From NCBI RefSeq assembly GCF_024753565.1, contig NZ_JANTPT010000001.1:682001-746000 (forward strand): DNA of 64,000 nucleotides, given 5' to 3'. Each line of letters opens with the position of its first letter. The first letter of the stretch is position 1. The DNA is from Mechercharimyces sp. CAU 1602 (GTDB lineage: Bacteria > Bacillota > Bacilli > Thermoactinomycetales > JANTPT01). Below, one piece after another: positions 19,315 to 28,959 of this stretch. The notes under the pieces were generated by a model, which worked only from the letters and a program-made list of their open reading frames with translations, was not told where the DNA came from and did no database searches. The position numbers were made by a program, and so were the translations under genes.

Positions 19315-19680
19315 TTATATATTTTTTGAATTTACACCTAGGATTCCACCGATGGAACTTATTCCTGTTACTGCACATAAAAAGAGAAGCGGATGTAAAA
19401 TCATGTCTGCGTCAAATGCGAGAAAACCGATAAGAAGAATAAGAAGACCGTAGGATAAACCGATTCCGCCACCTGCTAACCATCCTTTTTGATCTGATTT
19501 ACGTCCAGCAATCCAACCTCCAGCTAGTAAAGAGACGCCGTTAATTCCATAGGTGAAGTAGGGCAGAGCTGTTTCAGTCATATTAGTGAACGCCAGCAGT
19601 AAAGAAGCGATCATTGAACCGATGAGCACACAAGCCCATACAATGCCAATCCCATATAAATAAGGAGAGCTGAATTTCAT
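19315..19680 (-). CDS. yrzE: TIGR04086-family membrane protein (YrzE-like)
   Basis: A 121-residue protein with four hydrophobic helices and glycine-rich turns (GINGVSLLAGGWIAGRKSDQ, GWLAGGGIGLSYGLL). It matches the TIGR04086/YrzE family in length and in position between yajC and yrbG in B. subtilis. Here it is transcribed away from yrbG on the minus strand. GGAGGATGA precedes the ATG. Function unknown. The conserved synteny makes the identification stronger than the short sequence alone. Confidence 0.8.
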   Translation of the reverse strand: MKFSSPYLYGIGIVWACVLIGSMIASLLLAFTNMTETALPYFTYGINGVSLLAGGWIAGRKSDQKGWLAGGGIGLSYGLLILLIGFLAFDADMILHPLLFLCAVTGISSIGGILGVNSKNI

Positions 19681-19786
19681 TGTATATCATCCTCCGTTCA
19701 AGGTTTGTACCAGCGTATGAGGGGCTCGCTCTATTTATGTGTAAAAGAGCAAAGCTACGCTAAAAATAGGGGTAGGGGTGAAGGGA

Positions 19787-20470
19787 ATGGAATTAATGAC
19801 GATTTTCTTGCGATCCATTTTTATTTATTTTTTGGTACTAGTGATCATGCGGATTATGGGGAAACGGGAGATTGGCAAATTATCAGTTTTCGATTTAGTA
19901 GTCTCTATTATGATTGCGGATCTTTCCGTTATTGTAATTGAAAACCCTAAGATTTCATTGTGGCATGGGATGGTTCCGATTTTCACATTTGTTGTTGCTC
20001 AAATCTTAGTTTCATACGTTTCCATGAAAAGCGCGGTTGCTCGACACTGGATTGACGGACAGCCGACTGTGCTGATTCAAAATGGAAATATTTTAGAAAA
20101 GGCGATGCGGAAAAACCGCTACAATGTGGATGATTTGATGACGCAACTACGTGAACGCAATATAGATGATCTCGCTGATGTGGAGTATGCCATTTTAGAG
20201 ACAACAGGGAAATTAAGTGTGTTCCCCATAAAGAGTAAAGATGTCGCTCGACGGGAAGATGTCGTATCGATTAAAGATGATCATTATCCACTTGCCGTAC
20301 CATTGATTATCGATAGTGAAATCCAACATGATAGTTTAAGTAAGATCAATCAAGATGCGGAGTGGTTGCGAAATGAACTAAAGCGGTATGGAGTAACCTC
20401 TCTTCAGCAAGTTTTTTTCGCTAGTATCGGTGCGGATGGAAAACTTTATATTGATTTACACGATGCCTAG
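19787..20470 (+). CDS. yrbG: DUF421 membrane protein (YrbG/YetF family)
   Basis: A 227-residue protein with three N-terminal transmembrane helices, the family signature RIMGKREIGKLSVFDLVVSI and then the soluble DUF421 domain including GQPTVLIQNGNILEKAMRKN and LRERNIDDLADVEYAILETTG. The family is linked to spores and the cell envelope in bacilli, with uncertain biochemistry. ATG 19787 follows GGGGTGA; GTG 19778 or ATG 19796 remain possible. It converges with spoVB, and the two stop codons overlap by four bases, as expected from the same block in B. subtilis. Confidence 0.88.
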   Translation: MELMTIFLRSIFIYFLVLVIMRIMGKREIGKLSVFDLVVSIMIADLSVIVIENPKISLWHGMVPIFTFVVAQILVSYVSMKSAVARHWIDGQPTVLIQNGNILEKAMRKNRYNVDDLMTQLRERNIDDLADVEYAILETTGKLSVFPIKSKDVARREDVVSIKDDHYPLAVPLIIDSEIQHDSLSKINQDAEWLRNELKRYGVTSLQQVFFASIGADGKLYIDLHDA

Positions 20471-22059
20471 CGAGAGCCACGCGGGAAGAAGTGAGCCAGA
20501 TAAGAACCGATGTATGGAATACGAATCACATCATGGTATTGTAAAAGCGATAGAAGGATGAGAAGGATGAAGTAAAGTAGCCCACTGGAAGTGATAGATA
20601 CGAGCACATTGATCAGGAGGGAGTGTTGGCTGGAGATGAAAAGCCAATGTGCGGTCACTCCCATCAATCCAAGCGCAATTGTCAGTTTACATAGATTTCT
20701 GGCTTCAATAGAGAGTGAGATGTAACGCAAAATCGTAAAGAAGTGCAAGATAGTGACGATGATAAGCCCACTGTTGATAGCAAGTGCTACTCCGTCAATA
20801 CCGAATCGTGGTTGCGAAGCGAGAAGAAAGATTAAGATGGTTTTGACTATCGCACCAAAGATAGAATTACGCATGGCTTCATTAGCTCGATCCAATCCTT
20901 GTAACACCGCAGAAAAAGGACCCTGTAGATAGAGGAAAATAGCGAATGGAGCCATGATTTTAAGCAGACGACCCACCTCCGTGTGGTGATATAACAAAAG
21001 TGTGAGTGGTTCGGCTAAAACGAACAAGAGTACAGCACAAGGTCCCCCTACGATGAGAGAGAGGCGAATGGCTTGATTTAAACGATGTTCTATAAGTCGA
21101 TGTTGATTGTGAGCAGCTGCTTCAGAGACGGCAGGGACCAGCGAAACGGATAATGCATAGGTGATAAAGGCAGGGAAGAAGACAAGCGGGATCGCCATCC
21201 CTTCTAGTTGCCCATAAAGCGCGGTGGAGGCTGCGGTTGCCACCCCTGCGATGGCTAAACTTTGTGCGACGACAATAGGCTCGATGGCATAGGCGAGTGA
21301 GCCTACCATTCGACTTGTTGTAACGGGAAGCGCAATACGCATGAGGCGTCGGAAGGTTTCTCTTAAGGTATGGATCTGCATGCGTATCGTCATCCCTGAA
21401 CGACGATGAAGACGAAGAGGTGGACGACGAGGATCCTTGCGGTAGGAGTGGATAAGGTACCATAATCCCGCCCCTTCACCAATCACCATGCCAAACATAG
21501 CCCCAGCGGCTGCATACTGGACGCCATAGGGAAGAAGATAGGTAGCAAAGAGGATGACTGTAAAGATACGAACCACTTGCTCTACTATTTGTGAGAGCGC
21601 ATAAGGGCTCATATGCTGCCTCCCCTGAAAGTAGCCACGAAAAACGGAGGAAATTGCCACGATCGGGATGATGGGAGCGATTCCAAGTAAGGAGTAGATG
21701 GCACGTTCATCAGTGAGAAGGGTTTGCGCAATGATGGGCGCAAATAAGATGGTACATACCGTCAGAGTAATGCTGGTACCCGTTACAATGAGAATGGAGA
21801 CGAGAATGATGGAGCGGATACGGTCTTCATTTTTGGTCGCTTCCGCTTCTGAGACCAATTTGGAAATAGCGACGGGAAGTCCTGCGGTAGCTAGTCCAAT
21901 GATAAAGATGAGAATCGGAAATGCCATCTGAAAAAGTCCAACGCCTTCATCTCCAATGATGCGGGAAAGGGCGATGCGATAGACAAACCCAAGTACCTTA
22001 GTGATAAAACCAGCACCTACTAAAATGATTGTCCCACGTAAAAATGATTGCTTACTCAA
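20467..22059 (-). CDS. spoVB: Stage V sporulation protein B, MATE/MOP-type lipid flippase
   Basis: Polytopic membrane protein (about 530 residues, 12-14 helices) of the polysaccharide/lipid II flippase superfamily, needed for spore cortex synthesis in B. subtilis. The N-terminus SKQSFLRGTIILVGAGFITK and the following LGFVYRIALSRIIGDEGVGL are characteristic of SpoVB/YtgP proteins. I favour a TTG start at 22059, preceded by GAGGG, because an ATG at 22080 has no ribosome binding site; either reading is the same protein core. The position beside yrbG and comN supports SpoVB over YtgP-type paralogues. Confidence 0.9.
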   Translation of the reverse strand: MSKQSFLRGTIILVGAGFITKVLGFVYRIALSRIIGDEGVGLFQMAFPILIFIIGLATAGLPVAISKLVSEAEATKNEDRIRSIILVSILIVTGTSITLTVCTILFAPIIAQTLLTDERAIYSLLGIAPIIPIVAISSVFRGYFQGRQHMSPYALSQIVEQVVRIFTVILFATYLLPYGVQYAAAGAMFGMVIGEGAGLWYLIHSYRKDPRRPPLRLHRRSGMTIRMQIHTLRETFRRLMRIALPVTTSRMVGSLAYAIEPIVVAQSLAIAGVATAASTALYGQLEGMAIPLVFFPAFITYALSVSLVPAVSEAAAHNQHRLIEHRLNQAIRLSLIVGGPCAVLLFVLAEPLTLLLYHHTEVGRLLKIMAPFAIFLYLQGPFSAVLQGLDRANEAMRNSIFGAIVKTILIFLLASQPRFGIDGVALAINSGLIIVTILHFFTILRYISLSIEARNLCKLTIALGLMGVTAHWLFISSQHSLLINVLVSITSSGLLYFILLILLSLLQYHDVIRIPYIGSYLAHFFPRGSR

Positions 22060-22394
22060 GAAGACCGCCCTCGTTTCCATAAAGTATCTAGTGATACAAG
22101 CTTATGATAGCAACCTATTCAAAGATGACTCTACGGAAGCGAAAAGAAGAGAGCAGGAATTATAGAAGGGAGTGACGAACAAAAATAACAAAGGGAGAAG
22201 TGGTACTTAAATGGGGTATAATTTAAGGTGAAGTCGCTAGAGATTCTCCGCGGTTTGCTTCTTGGTGCAAGATAGTGGTAGAATCGTGCTGAGTATAGTG
22301 ATGTTAGGGTGGGTCATCAGGGTCATCGGAATGTGATTTAAATAAATGGCCGAAAAACCCGCAATAAATGTGCCTATGGAAGGAGGGGAAAAAT
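22060..22394. other. Divergent intergenic region between spoVB and comN
   Basis: No gene is supported. A TATAAT at 22217-22222 on the plus strand lacks a recognisable -35. Promoters for spoVB (minus) and comN (plus) must lie here. No sigma-E or sigma-G motif could be assigned with confidence. Confidence 0.4.
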
Positions 22395-22712
22395 ATGGTT
22401 AGATTGAAAAAAGCAGCGCTTCGCCCAGTACGCGAACGATTGCCATCCTCCTCGGCTGAATTATTAAGCGAAGAAGAATTGACAGAGTGTATCGAAGTTC
22501 TGTGTGATAGCAAGGCGAATGAGTTTCGTCTTTATGGGTACGAAGAAGTGACGAGCGAACAAGTTTGGGCTTGCATATCTGAAGATTATCGCCGTGGAAT
22601 GCCTCGGCTTAACCGATTAGTAAACGATATCTTATCGTTAAAACCGGGTCGTTTTATGAACTGGTTAATGCTGAGCGTATATAAACAACCGGACGAACAT
22701 CGGAGCTCTTGA
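22395..22712 (+). CDS. comN: Post-transcriptional regulator ComN (YrzD family)
   Basis: A 105-residue protein of the ComN/YrzD family, which in B. subtilis affects comE operon mRNA. Recognised by KANEFRLYGYEEVTSEQVWA, LNRLVNDILSLKPGRFMNWL and SVYKQ, and by position immediately before the secDF genes. AAGGAGGGG stands just before ATG 22395; the in-frame extension to 22368 has no site. A terminator-like stem follows. The family function is known only from B. subtilis work, and whether it acts similarly here is inference. Confidence 0.85.
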   Translation: MVRLKKAALRPVRERLPSSSAELLSEEELTECIEVLCDSKANEFRLYGYEEVTSEQVWACISEDYRRGMPRLNRLVNDILSLKPGRFMNWLMLSVYKQPDEHRSS

Positions 22713-22721
22713 GGAAAGGAC

Positions 22722-22758
22722 GAAAGCCTTCGGCGAAACGGATGCCGGTGGCTTTTTT
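22722..22758 (+). terminator. Terminator after comN
   Basis: AAAGCC pairs with GGCTTT, with an inner GGC/GCC helix, and six T follow. Confidence 0.6.
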
Positions 22759-22776
22759 CATTTCCATTTTCACAAA

Positions 22777-22805
22777 TTGACATCAACTTTAGCAGTTGGG
22801 ATAAT
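22777..22805 (+). promoter_or_regulatory. Sigma-A promoter of secD-secF
   Basis: TTGACA at 22777-22782 and GATAAT at 22800-22805 are exactly 17 bases apart, a near-consensus vegetative promoter 35 bases before the secD ATG. Confidence 0.75.
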
Positions 22806-22839
22806 GAAAATGTTGTATAGTGCGAAGGAGGAGCAATAG

Positions 22840-24081
22840 ATGAAGGTTCGTTGGAGTAGGTTGATCGTATTTGCTCTTATCGTGGTGGCAATTCTGACAA
22901 CCACCGTGTTGACGAGTAAACAGATCGCAAATGACATAACATTGGGACTGGACTTACAAGGTGGCTTCGAAGTGCTATATGAAGCGAAGCCATTAGAAGA
23001 GGGACAGAAAATTGATGAAAAAACGATGATCGCCGCAGCGGATGCCGTCACGCGGCGGGTAGATGTGATCGGGGTTGCAGAGCCTTCCATTACAATTGAA
23101 GGAGATAATCGCATTCGCGTTCAGTTAGCAGGTGTTCCTAACCAAGATGAAGCGCGTAAGATTTTAGGGAAAACTGCGGAGTTGACTTTTCGTGCCCCAG
23201 ATGGAAAAGAAGTGTTGATGCGCGGCTCTGATATCTCACCTGGCGGAGCAGCTCAAAGTTTTGATGATATGAATCAGCCTATCGTAACAGTTGATTTTAA
23301 AAATGCAGATAAATTTGAGGAGATTACGAGGGAATACGTTGGTCAACCAGTACCCATCTACTTAGATGAAGAGGAACTGAGTGCGCCGGTGATTCAAAAT
23401 GTGATTAGTGGTGGATCGGCCAGCATTAGTGGTAACTTTACGGTGGAAGAGGCGAAAGAATTAGCAAGCCTTCTTAATGCGGGGGCTCTTCCAGTAAAGC
23501 TAGTTGAACAACATAGCTTCGCCGTCAGTGCAAGCCTGGGACAAACCTCGCTCGAGAAAAGTTTGATTGCGGGTATTTATAGCGTTATATTGATTTTTCT
23601 CTTTATGATTGGGTTTTATCGCCTGCCAGGTGTGGTAGCCGTCATTACTCTAATCACGTATTCATATTTGGTCATGCTTACCTTCTCCTTACTTAATGTC
23701 ACCTTAACATTAGCAGGCATTGCGGCCTTTGTGTTGGGGATCGGGATGGCGGTAGATGCTAATATCATTATGTATGAACGAATTAAAGAAGAGATGAGGC
23801 TGGGTAAAAGCATTCCAGCTGCTATGCGATCCGGTTCACGTCGCTCTTTTCTCACCATTTTTGATGCGAATGTGACCACGATCTTGGCAGCGCTGGTTCT
23901 CTTCTATTTTGGTACGGCAGGCGTGCAAGGGTTTGCGGTATCGCTGATTGTAAGTATCATTATCAGTTTTGCGACGGCAGTCGCCCTCGCGCGTATCTTG
24001 CTCACTCTGCTTGTACGTGCCAATGTGCTTAAACGCCCTGCGTTGTTCGCTGTGAAGGAGGATGAGATCCGTGAATTATAA
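22840..24081 (+). CDS. secD: Protein translocase subunit SecD
   Basis: Membrane protein that, with SecF, uses the proton gradient to help pull secreted proteins through SecYEG. The 413 residues have an N-terminal helix, the LGLDLQGGFEVLYEA periplasmic-domain signature, and the RND-type C-terminal membrane block with LGIGMAVDANIIMYERIKEE containing the conserved Asp. AAGGAGGAG precedes ATG 22840 and a strong promoter lies upstream. In Bacillus SecD and SecF are one polypeptide; here they are two overlapping genes. Confidence 0.97.
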   Translation: MKVRWSRLIVFALIVVAILTTTVLTSKQIANDITLGLDLQGGFEVLYEAKPLEEGQKIDEKTMIAAADAVTRRVDVIGVAEPSITIEGDNRIRVQLAGVPNQDEARKILGKTAELTFRAPDGKEVLMRGSDISPGGAAQSFDDMNQPIVTVDFKNADKFEEITREYVGQPVPIYLDEEELSAPVIQNVISGGSASISGNFTVEEAKELASLLNAGALPVKLVEQHSFAVSASLGQTSLEKSLIAGIYSVILIFLFMIGFYRLPGVVAVITLITYSYLVMLTFSLLNVTLTLAGIAAFVLGIGMAVDANIIMYERIKEEMRLGKSIPAAMRSGSRRSFLTIFDANVTTILAALVLFYFGTAGVQGFAVSLIVSIIISFATAVALARILLTLLVRANVLKRPALFAVKEDEIREL

Positions 24082-24982
24082 AACCGTCGATTTTGTAGGT
24101 AAGAAAAAGTTATTTTTTCTCATCTCCCTCGCGATTCTGTTGGTGAGCATTGGCTCTCTGGCGATGCAAGGACTTAACCTGGGGATTGAGTTTACCAGCG
24201 GTACACGACTAGATTTGACGCTCGAAAAAGATTTCGATTTGGAAAAGGCAAATAAAGAGCTGGAGACGCTCGGTTATGAGAAGCCGGATACTCGAATAGC
24301 TGGTAATGATAACGATATTTTTGTGTTTCGCACAGGGGAAGCTTTAGGTAATGAAGACGTAGAAGAAATTCATCAACACTTTAAAGATGTGTACGGTAAT
24401 GATGTAGGAAAGCAAGAACAGAAAGTAACCCCGATTATTGGACAAGAACTAGCGAAAAATGCTTTGTTGGCAGTGTTGATCGCTTCTGTAGGGATTATTT
24501 TATATGTGACGATTCGCTTTGAGTATCGCTTTGCGGTGGCGGCTGTTTTGGCCCTATTCCATGATGCTCTCTTTGTGATCGGCATGTTTTCCATCTTCCG
24601 TTGGGAGGTAGATTTGGTCTTTATTGCAGCGGTTCTAACTATTGTTGGGTACTCGGTTAATGATACCATCGTCATCTTTGATCGAATTCGTGAAAACTTA
24701 AGCATGACGAAACCGAAGAGTTGGGATGACTTAGCCGGTGTTGTAAATGAGAGTTTGCAGCAAACTCTAGTCCGCTCTTTTAATACTGTGTTAACGGTAG
24801 CGTTTGCTGCTGCGGCTCTCTTCTTATTTGGGGGAGAGAGCATCCGTACCTTTTCACTGGCACTTCTACTCGGACTGCTTTCGGGGACCTATTCTTCCAT
24901 CTTTATTGCTAGTCAAGTTTGGGTAAGTTGGAAGTGGCGTTCAATGAAGAAAGAGCAGCTGAAAACACAAACTGCTGAATAG
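24071..24982 (+). CDS. secF: Protein translocase subunit SecF
   Basis: Partner of SecD in post-initiation protein export, 303 residues. It begins YKTVDFVGKKKLFFLIS and has the family blocks GIEFTSGTRLDL and VGYSVNDTIVIFDRIRENL, with an RND-type membrane domain. GTG 24071 is chosen because AGGAGG lies nine bases before it; an ATG at 24062 would overlap that site. It overlaps secD by 11 bases, so the two are translationally coupled, and a terminator follows. Confidence 0.96.
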   Translation: MNYKTVDFVGKKKLFFLISLAILLVSIGSLAMQGLNLGIEFTSGTRLDLTLEKDFDLEKANKELETLGYEKPDTRIAGNDNDIFVFRTGEALGNEDVEEIHQHFKDVYGNDVGKQEQKVTPIIGQELAKNALLAVLIASVGIILYVTIRFEYRFAVAAVLALFHDALFVIGMFSIFRWEVDLVFIAAVLTIVGYSVNDTIVIFDRIRENLSMTKPKSWDDLAGVVNESLQQTLVRSFNTVLTVAFAAAALFLFGGESIRTFSLALLLGLLSGTYSSIFIASQVWVSWKWRSMKKEQLKTQTAE

Positions 24983-24993
24983 GATAGAGGAAG

Positions 24994-25023
24994 AGAAGCC
25001 GCGGGAGAGCCGCGGCTTCTTTA
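24994..25023 (+). terminator. Terminator after secF
   Basis: AGAAGCCGCGG pairs perfectly with CCGCGGCTTCT around GAGAG. The trailing T run is short. Confidence 0.7.
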
Positions 25024-25045
25024 TCCATGAAGGAGAGGTGCCGAT

Positions 25046-25939
25046 ATGAGAGGGGAGCCATATGACCAGGCGGAAAGAGCGGCATGGATCGGGATCATTG
25101 GAAATCTTTTGCTATCGATTTTTAAAGGAACGATTGGTATGGTTGCCAACAGCCGTGCTCTCATTGCTGATGCAGCTCACTCGGCATCAGACGTGGTTGG
25201 CTCACTGGCGGTGTTGATTGGGGTTCGTGCGGCCAAGATGCCACCTGATGAAGACCATCCCTACGGTCATGGGAAAGCAGAATCGGTAGCGGCGATTATC
25301 GTGTCGGTACTCCTTGGTGTGGTTGGAGTGGAAATAGGATACGGTTCGTTTCAAATGTTATTTACACCAGTAGAAGCTCCAGCTGGGCTTGCGATGATCG
25401 CGGCTGTTATTTCGATCTTGGTGAAAGAGGCGATGTTCCAATATAAATATCGCTTGGGGAAGAAAATAGGTAGTCATGCTTTGATTGCAAATGCATGGGA
25501 ACATCGCTCAGATGTGTTTTCTTCTATTGCCGTTCTCATTGGAATCGGTGGGGCAATTTTAGGTGAACGTCTTCATATCTCTTCGTTAATCTACCTGGAT
25601 GCGCTAGCGGGAATTGTTGTTTCTCTACTTGTCCTGCGTATGGCATATAAATTAGCACAAGAGGCGATTCACTACACGCTGGATCATGTGTTGCACAAGG
25701 AAGATGCTGAAGAGTTGGTTCACGCAGCTGCCCAAGTGAAAGGGGTATTAAAGATTGATGAGCTTCGTGCAAGAGAGCATGGGTATTATGTTATTGTGGA
25801 TGTGAAAGTAGCGGTAGACCCCCAGATCACGGTGGAAGAGGGTCATGCGATCGGAAAACAGGTAAAGCTCACACTTATGCGACAATTTGATCATGTATCA
25901 GATGTGCTGGTTCACATAAATCCCTCTCAAAATAACTAG
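25046..25939 (+). CDS. Cation diffusion facilitator (divalent metal exporter)
   Basis: Proton-coupled exporter of divalent metals (Zn, Mn, Fe or Co). The 297 residues have six membrane helices with the metal sites ADAAHSASD in helix 2 and DHPYGHGK in the following loop, the second motif HRSDVFSS in helix 5, and a C-terminal cytosolic ferredoxin-like domain ending HVSDVLVHINP. This is the FieF/MntE-like branch; the metal cannot be assigned. It lies between secF and recJ, as small unrelated genes do in the B. subtilis block. Confidence 0.92.
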   Translation: MRGEPYDQAERAAWIGIIGNLLLSIFKGTIGMVANSRALIADAAHSASDVVGSLAVLIGVRAAKMPPDEDHPYGHGKAESVAAIIVSVLLGVVGVEIGYGSFQMLFTPVEAPAGLAMIAAVISILVKEAMFQYKYRLGKKIGSHALIANAWEHRSDVFSSIAVLIGIGGAILGERLHISSLIYLDALAGIVVSLLVLRMAYKLAQEAIHYTLDHVLHKEDAEELVHAAAQVKGVLKIDELRAREHGYYVIVDVKVAVDPQITVEEGHAIGKQVKLTLMRQFDHVSDVLVHINPSQNN

Positions 25940-25947
25940 TCTATCTG

Positions 25948-25956
25948 TGCTATAAT
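25948..25956 (+). promoter_or_regulatory. Extended -10 promoter element before recJ
   Basis: TGC then TATAAT at 25951-25956 forms an extended -10 element 28 bases before the recJ ATG. The -35 region is poor. Confidence 0.45.
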
Positions 25957-25983
25957 AAAGTCGGTCAAGTGAGGTGAACTTCG

Positions 25984-28392
25984 ATGTTACAAGCAAAGAC
26001 GCGTTGGCAATTAGCTACGGTCGAACAATCGAAAGTGGAACGATTGACAGCTGAACTTCATGTGAAACCGTTAGTGGCCTCTCTGTTGCTTTCACGCGGA
26101 ATCGAAGATCCAGTAGAAGCGAAACGCTTTTTGCACGTTCATCCTGAGCAGTTACACGATCCGTTTTTGCTCGATGGGATGAAAGAAGCAGTTGCTCGCA
26201 TTCAACAAGCGATTGCAGCAGCAGAACCGATCGTTATCTATGGTGATTATGATGCTGATGGTGTAAGTAGCACCAGTTTGATGATGAAAGTATTTCAACG
26301 TTTACATGCGAATGTCGATTATTACATCCCTAATCGCTTCTCAGAGGGCTATGGATTAAATAAACAGGCATTAGAAAAGATACAGGCAAACGGTGCCCAT
26401 TTAGTTATTACGGTGGATACGGGTATTAGTGCAATAGAAGAGGCAGAGCTGTGCAAAGAACTGGGGATCGACCTCATTGTGACAGATCATCATGAGCCAC
26501 CCGAAGTTCTTCCCGCTGCCTACAGCGTGATTAATCCTAAGAAACCTAACTGTACTTATCCTTTTGATGGTTTAGCTGGTGTGGGGGTTGCCTTTAAACT
26601 GGCTCAAGCTCTTCTAGGTGAGATGCCTGAGGAGGTATTGGAGTTTGTCGCTCTGGGGACGATCGCAGATCTTGTTCCCCTGCTCGATGAAAATCGCGTA
26701 TTAGCGGCACTGGGCTTGCAAAAGATGAATCAGCGCCGGATGACAGGATTAACGGCTCTATTTGATGTAGCTGGGGTGAGTGACCCGATTACTGCTGAGG
26801 ATGTGGGTTTTTCGATTGGTCCTCGTATTAACGCGAGTGGTCGCTTGGATTCCGCCAACAAAGCGGTAAACCTTCTCTTGGCAGAAGATCATGAAGAGGC
26901 ACGGGTGCTGGCGGAAGAGCTAGATCATTTAAACCGGACAAGACAAAAAATGGTGGAAACGATCGCGATAGAAGCGGTGGCACAAGTAGATCAGAACCGG
27001 GAAGCGCACGAACATGTGATTGTAGTAGCTGGGCAGGGCTGGAATGTGGGTGTGATTGGCATTGTGGCTTCACGCTTGGTGGAGAAGTATTATCGTCCGG
27101 CCATTGTGTTAGGGATTGATTTAGAGACAAACGAGGCAAAAGGGTCTGCTCGCAGTATTGCTGGCTTTGACATGTATCGAGCATTAAGCCGTTGTAAAGA
27201 GTGGATGACTAAGTTTGGTGGACATCCGATGGCGGCGGGAATGAGTTTGCCTGCAGATCATATTACCTCACTTCACCAAAATTTGAGTGAGATTGCGATG
27301 CAGGAGCTAAGTGCCGAAGATTATATCCCCCTTTCCCGTGTGGATGCCGACATTACGTTGGATCAGATTGATCTATCACTTCTGGAACAATTAGGGGCAT
27401 TGGCACCCTTTGGCGTAGCCAACCCAACTCCGTCTATCCGGATCAGTGGCGTGACCGTAGAGCGGAAGCAACGATTGGGGCAACAAAAAAACCATCTTAA
27501 GTTGCGGATAAAAAGTGAGGAGAATCACTTAGATGTGATCGGTTTTCGCATGGCAGGTTTGGCGGATCAGATGTCTTCTTCCGCTTCCCTTCAACTGTTA
27601 GGTGAACTAACTATTAATGAATGGAATGGTCGCCGTACGCCACAGCTACTGTTGCGTGACCTCGCCATTCCTCATGTTCAATTATTTGATTGGCGTGGTA
27701 ATACGAGTCTGATGGATAAACTAGAAAAAGTGACTCATCTCCCAGATGTTGCTGTGATCGCTCCCGAGCAGCAACGGGACAAGTGTGGTCAAGCTTCCAT
27801 GATGACATGGGAGGAGTGGAATGAGAGGCATGTGTTAAAACCGCTATCTTTTAAGCACTGGGTATTAGCTGATATCCCACCTTCATTAAATGAGTTTAAT
27901 CAATGGTTGCAGACATTGGATCATCAGGTGGAGCGCATATACTTTATCTATGGAGATACGGAATGGGAGGGAGAATGGTATTCTCTCGATCGGGAAAAAT
28001 TTAAGCGACTATACGGATACCTGTTACAAAAGAGGTCTGTTCTCGCTAAGCGAGATCTGGCGGGATTAGCACGACAAGTAGGATTATCGGAACAGATGGT
28101 TCGTTATATGATCGGCGTATTTAAAGAATTGGAGTTTATTGTTGAAACTGCTGGACGGATAGATGTGGTGCAACAACCTGCGAAAAAAGAGTTAGCGGAG
28201 TCATCGCTCTTTCGTCGCCGTGAGGAGCAGGTAGAAGTCGTTTCAGCTCTCATCTATTCTTCATATAAGGATTTATACGCATATATACAGGAACAAACGA
28301 GGATTCAAATTGATTTAGGAGGAGACCGAAATGGACTTCAGAGACAAAATTCGCGTAGTGAAGGACTTTCCACAACCGGGAGTTCAATTTAA
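25984..28392 (+). CDS. recJ: Single-stranded-DNA-specific 5'-3' exonuclease RecJ
   Basis: Exonuclease of recombination and mismatch repair, 802 residues. The DHH domain has the metal motifs [23 protein letters not shown] and VTDHHEPP; the DHHA1 domain has [11 protein letters not shown]; then come the OB-fold and a long C-terminal region of the Gram-positive RecJ type. GAGGTGA precedes ATG 25984. The frame runs through the apt ribosome binding site and 62 bases into apt, adding about 22 residues with no family resemblance (after IQIDLGG), which suggests loss of an ancestral stop. Confidence 0.94.
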   Translation: MLQAKTRWQLATVEQSKVERLTAELHVKPLVASLLLSRGIEDPVEAKRFLHVHPEQLHDPFLLDGMKEAVARIQQAIAAAEPIVIYGDYDADGVSSTSLMMKVFQRLHANVDYYIPNRFSEGYGLNKQALEKIQANGAHLVITVDTGISAIEEAELCKELGIDLIVTDHHEPPEVLPAAYSVINPKKPNCTYPFDGLAGVGVAFKLAQALLGEMPEEVLEFVALGTIADLVPLLDENRVLAALGLQKMNQRRMTGLTALFDVAGVSDPITAEDVGFSIGPRINASGRLDSANKAVNLLLAEDHEEARVLAEELDHLNRTRQKMVETIAIEAVAQVDQNREAHEHVIVVAGQGWNVGVIGIVASRLVEKYYRPAIVLGIDLETNEAKGSARSIAGFDMYRALSRCKEWMTKFGGHPMAAGMSLPADHITSLHQNLSEIAMQELSAEDYIPLSRVDADITLDQIDLSLLEQLGALAPFGVANPTPSIRISGVTVERKQRLGQQKNHLKLRIKSEENHLDVIGFRMAGLADQMSSSASLQLLGELTINEWNGRRTPQLLLRDLAIPHVQLFDWRGNTSLMDKLEKVTHLPDVAVIAPEQQRDKCGQASMMTWEEWNERHVLKPLSFKHWVLADIPPSLNEFNQWLQTLDHQVERIYFIYGDTEWEGEWYSLDREKFKRLYGYLLQKRSVLAKRDLAGLARQVGLSEQMVRYMIGVFKELEFIVETAGRIDVVQQPAKKELAESSLFRRREEQVEVVSALIYSSYKDLYAYIQEQTRIQIDLGGDRNGLQRQNSRSEGLSTTGSSI

Positions 28393-28846
28393 GGATATCA
28401 CCACCCTATTAAAAGATGGTAAAGCCTTTCGGCAAGCCATACAGGCGATGATTGAGCAGGTGAAAGGGGAACAAATCGATCTCATCGTTGGACCGGAGGC
28501 GCGTGGTTTTGTGGTAGGTACGCCCTTTGCCTATGCACTGGGGGTTGGTTTTATACCCGTACGTAAACCGGGAAAGTTACCAGCAGAAACGATTTCCGCG
28601 AGCTATAGCTTGGAATACGGTAAAGATCAGTTAGCATTGCATAAAGATGCGATTCAACCAGGTCAGCGCGTGCTAATCGTCGATGATCTACTCGCCACCG
28701 GAGGAACGGTAAAGACCACTGTTGATCTGGTGGAACAACTTGGTGGACATGTGGTGGGAGCTTCTTTTGTGGTGGAATTAACTTATCTTAATGGGCGGGA
28801 TCAATTAAGCAAAGATCTGAAGATTAATTCGCTTATTCAATATTAG
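28331..28846 (+). CDS. apt: Adenine phosphoribosyltransferase
   Basis: Purine salvage enzyme making AMP from adenine and PRPP. The 171-residue length is standard. It starts [20 protein letters not shown], has [20 protein letters not shown] and the PRPP-binding loop [20 protein letters not shown] before the ATG lies inside the recJ frame, so the genes overlap by 62 bases. In B. subtilis relA follows apt; here a terminator and lipoate ligase follow instead. Confidence 0.96.
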   Translation: MDFRDKIRVVKDFPQPGVQFKDITTLLKDGKAFRQAIQAMIEQVKGEQIDLIVGPEARGFVVGTPFAYALGVGFIPVRKPGKLPAETISASYSLEYGKDQLALHKDAIQPGQRVLIVDDLLATGGTVKTTVDLVEQLGGHVVGASFVVELTYLNGRDQLSKDLKINSLIQY

Positions 28847-28854
28847 TATTAGGG

Positions 28855-28884
28855 AAAACCGCTAGCTTTTGCTATCGGTTTTTT
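28855..28884 (+). terminator. Terminator after apt
   Basis: AAAACCGCTAGC pairs with GCTATCGGTTTT (one mismatch) around TTTT, followed by further T. Confidence 0.8.
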
Positions 28885-28959
28885 GCTATCACTATACATA
28901 GATAGGTTTCATGTTGATTGTACGACTTTAAGTAAATTGTTTGGAAAGAGGGATATGCG

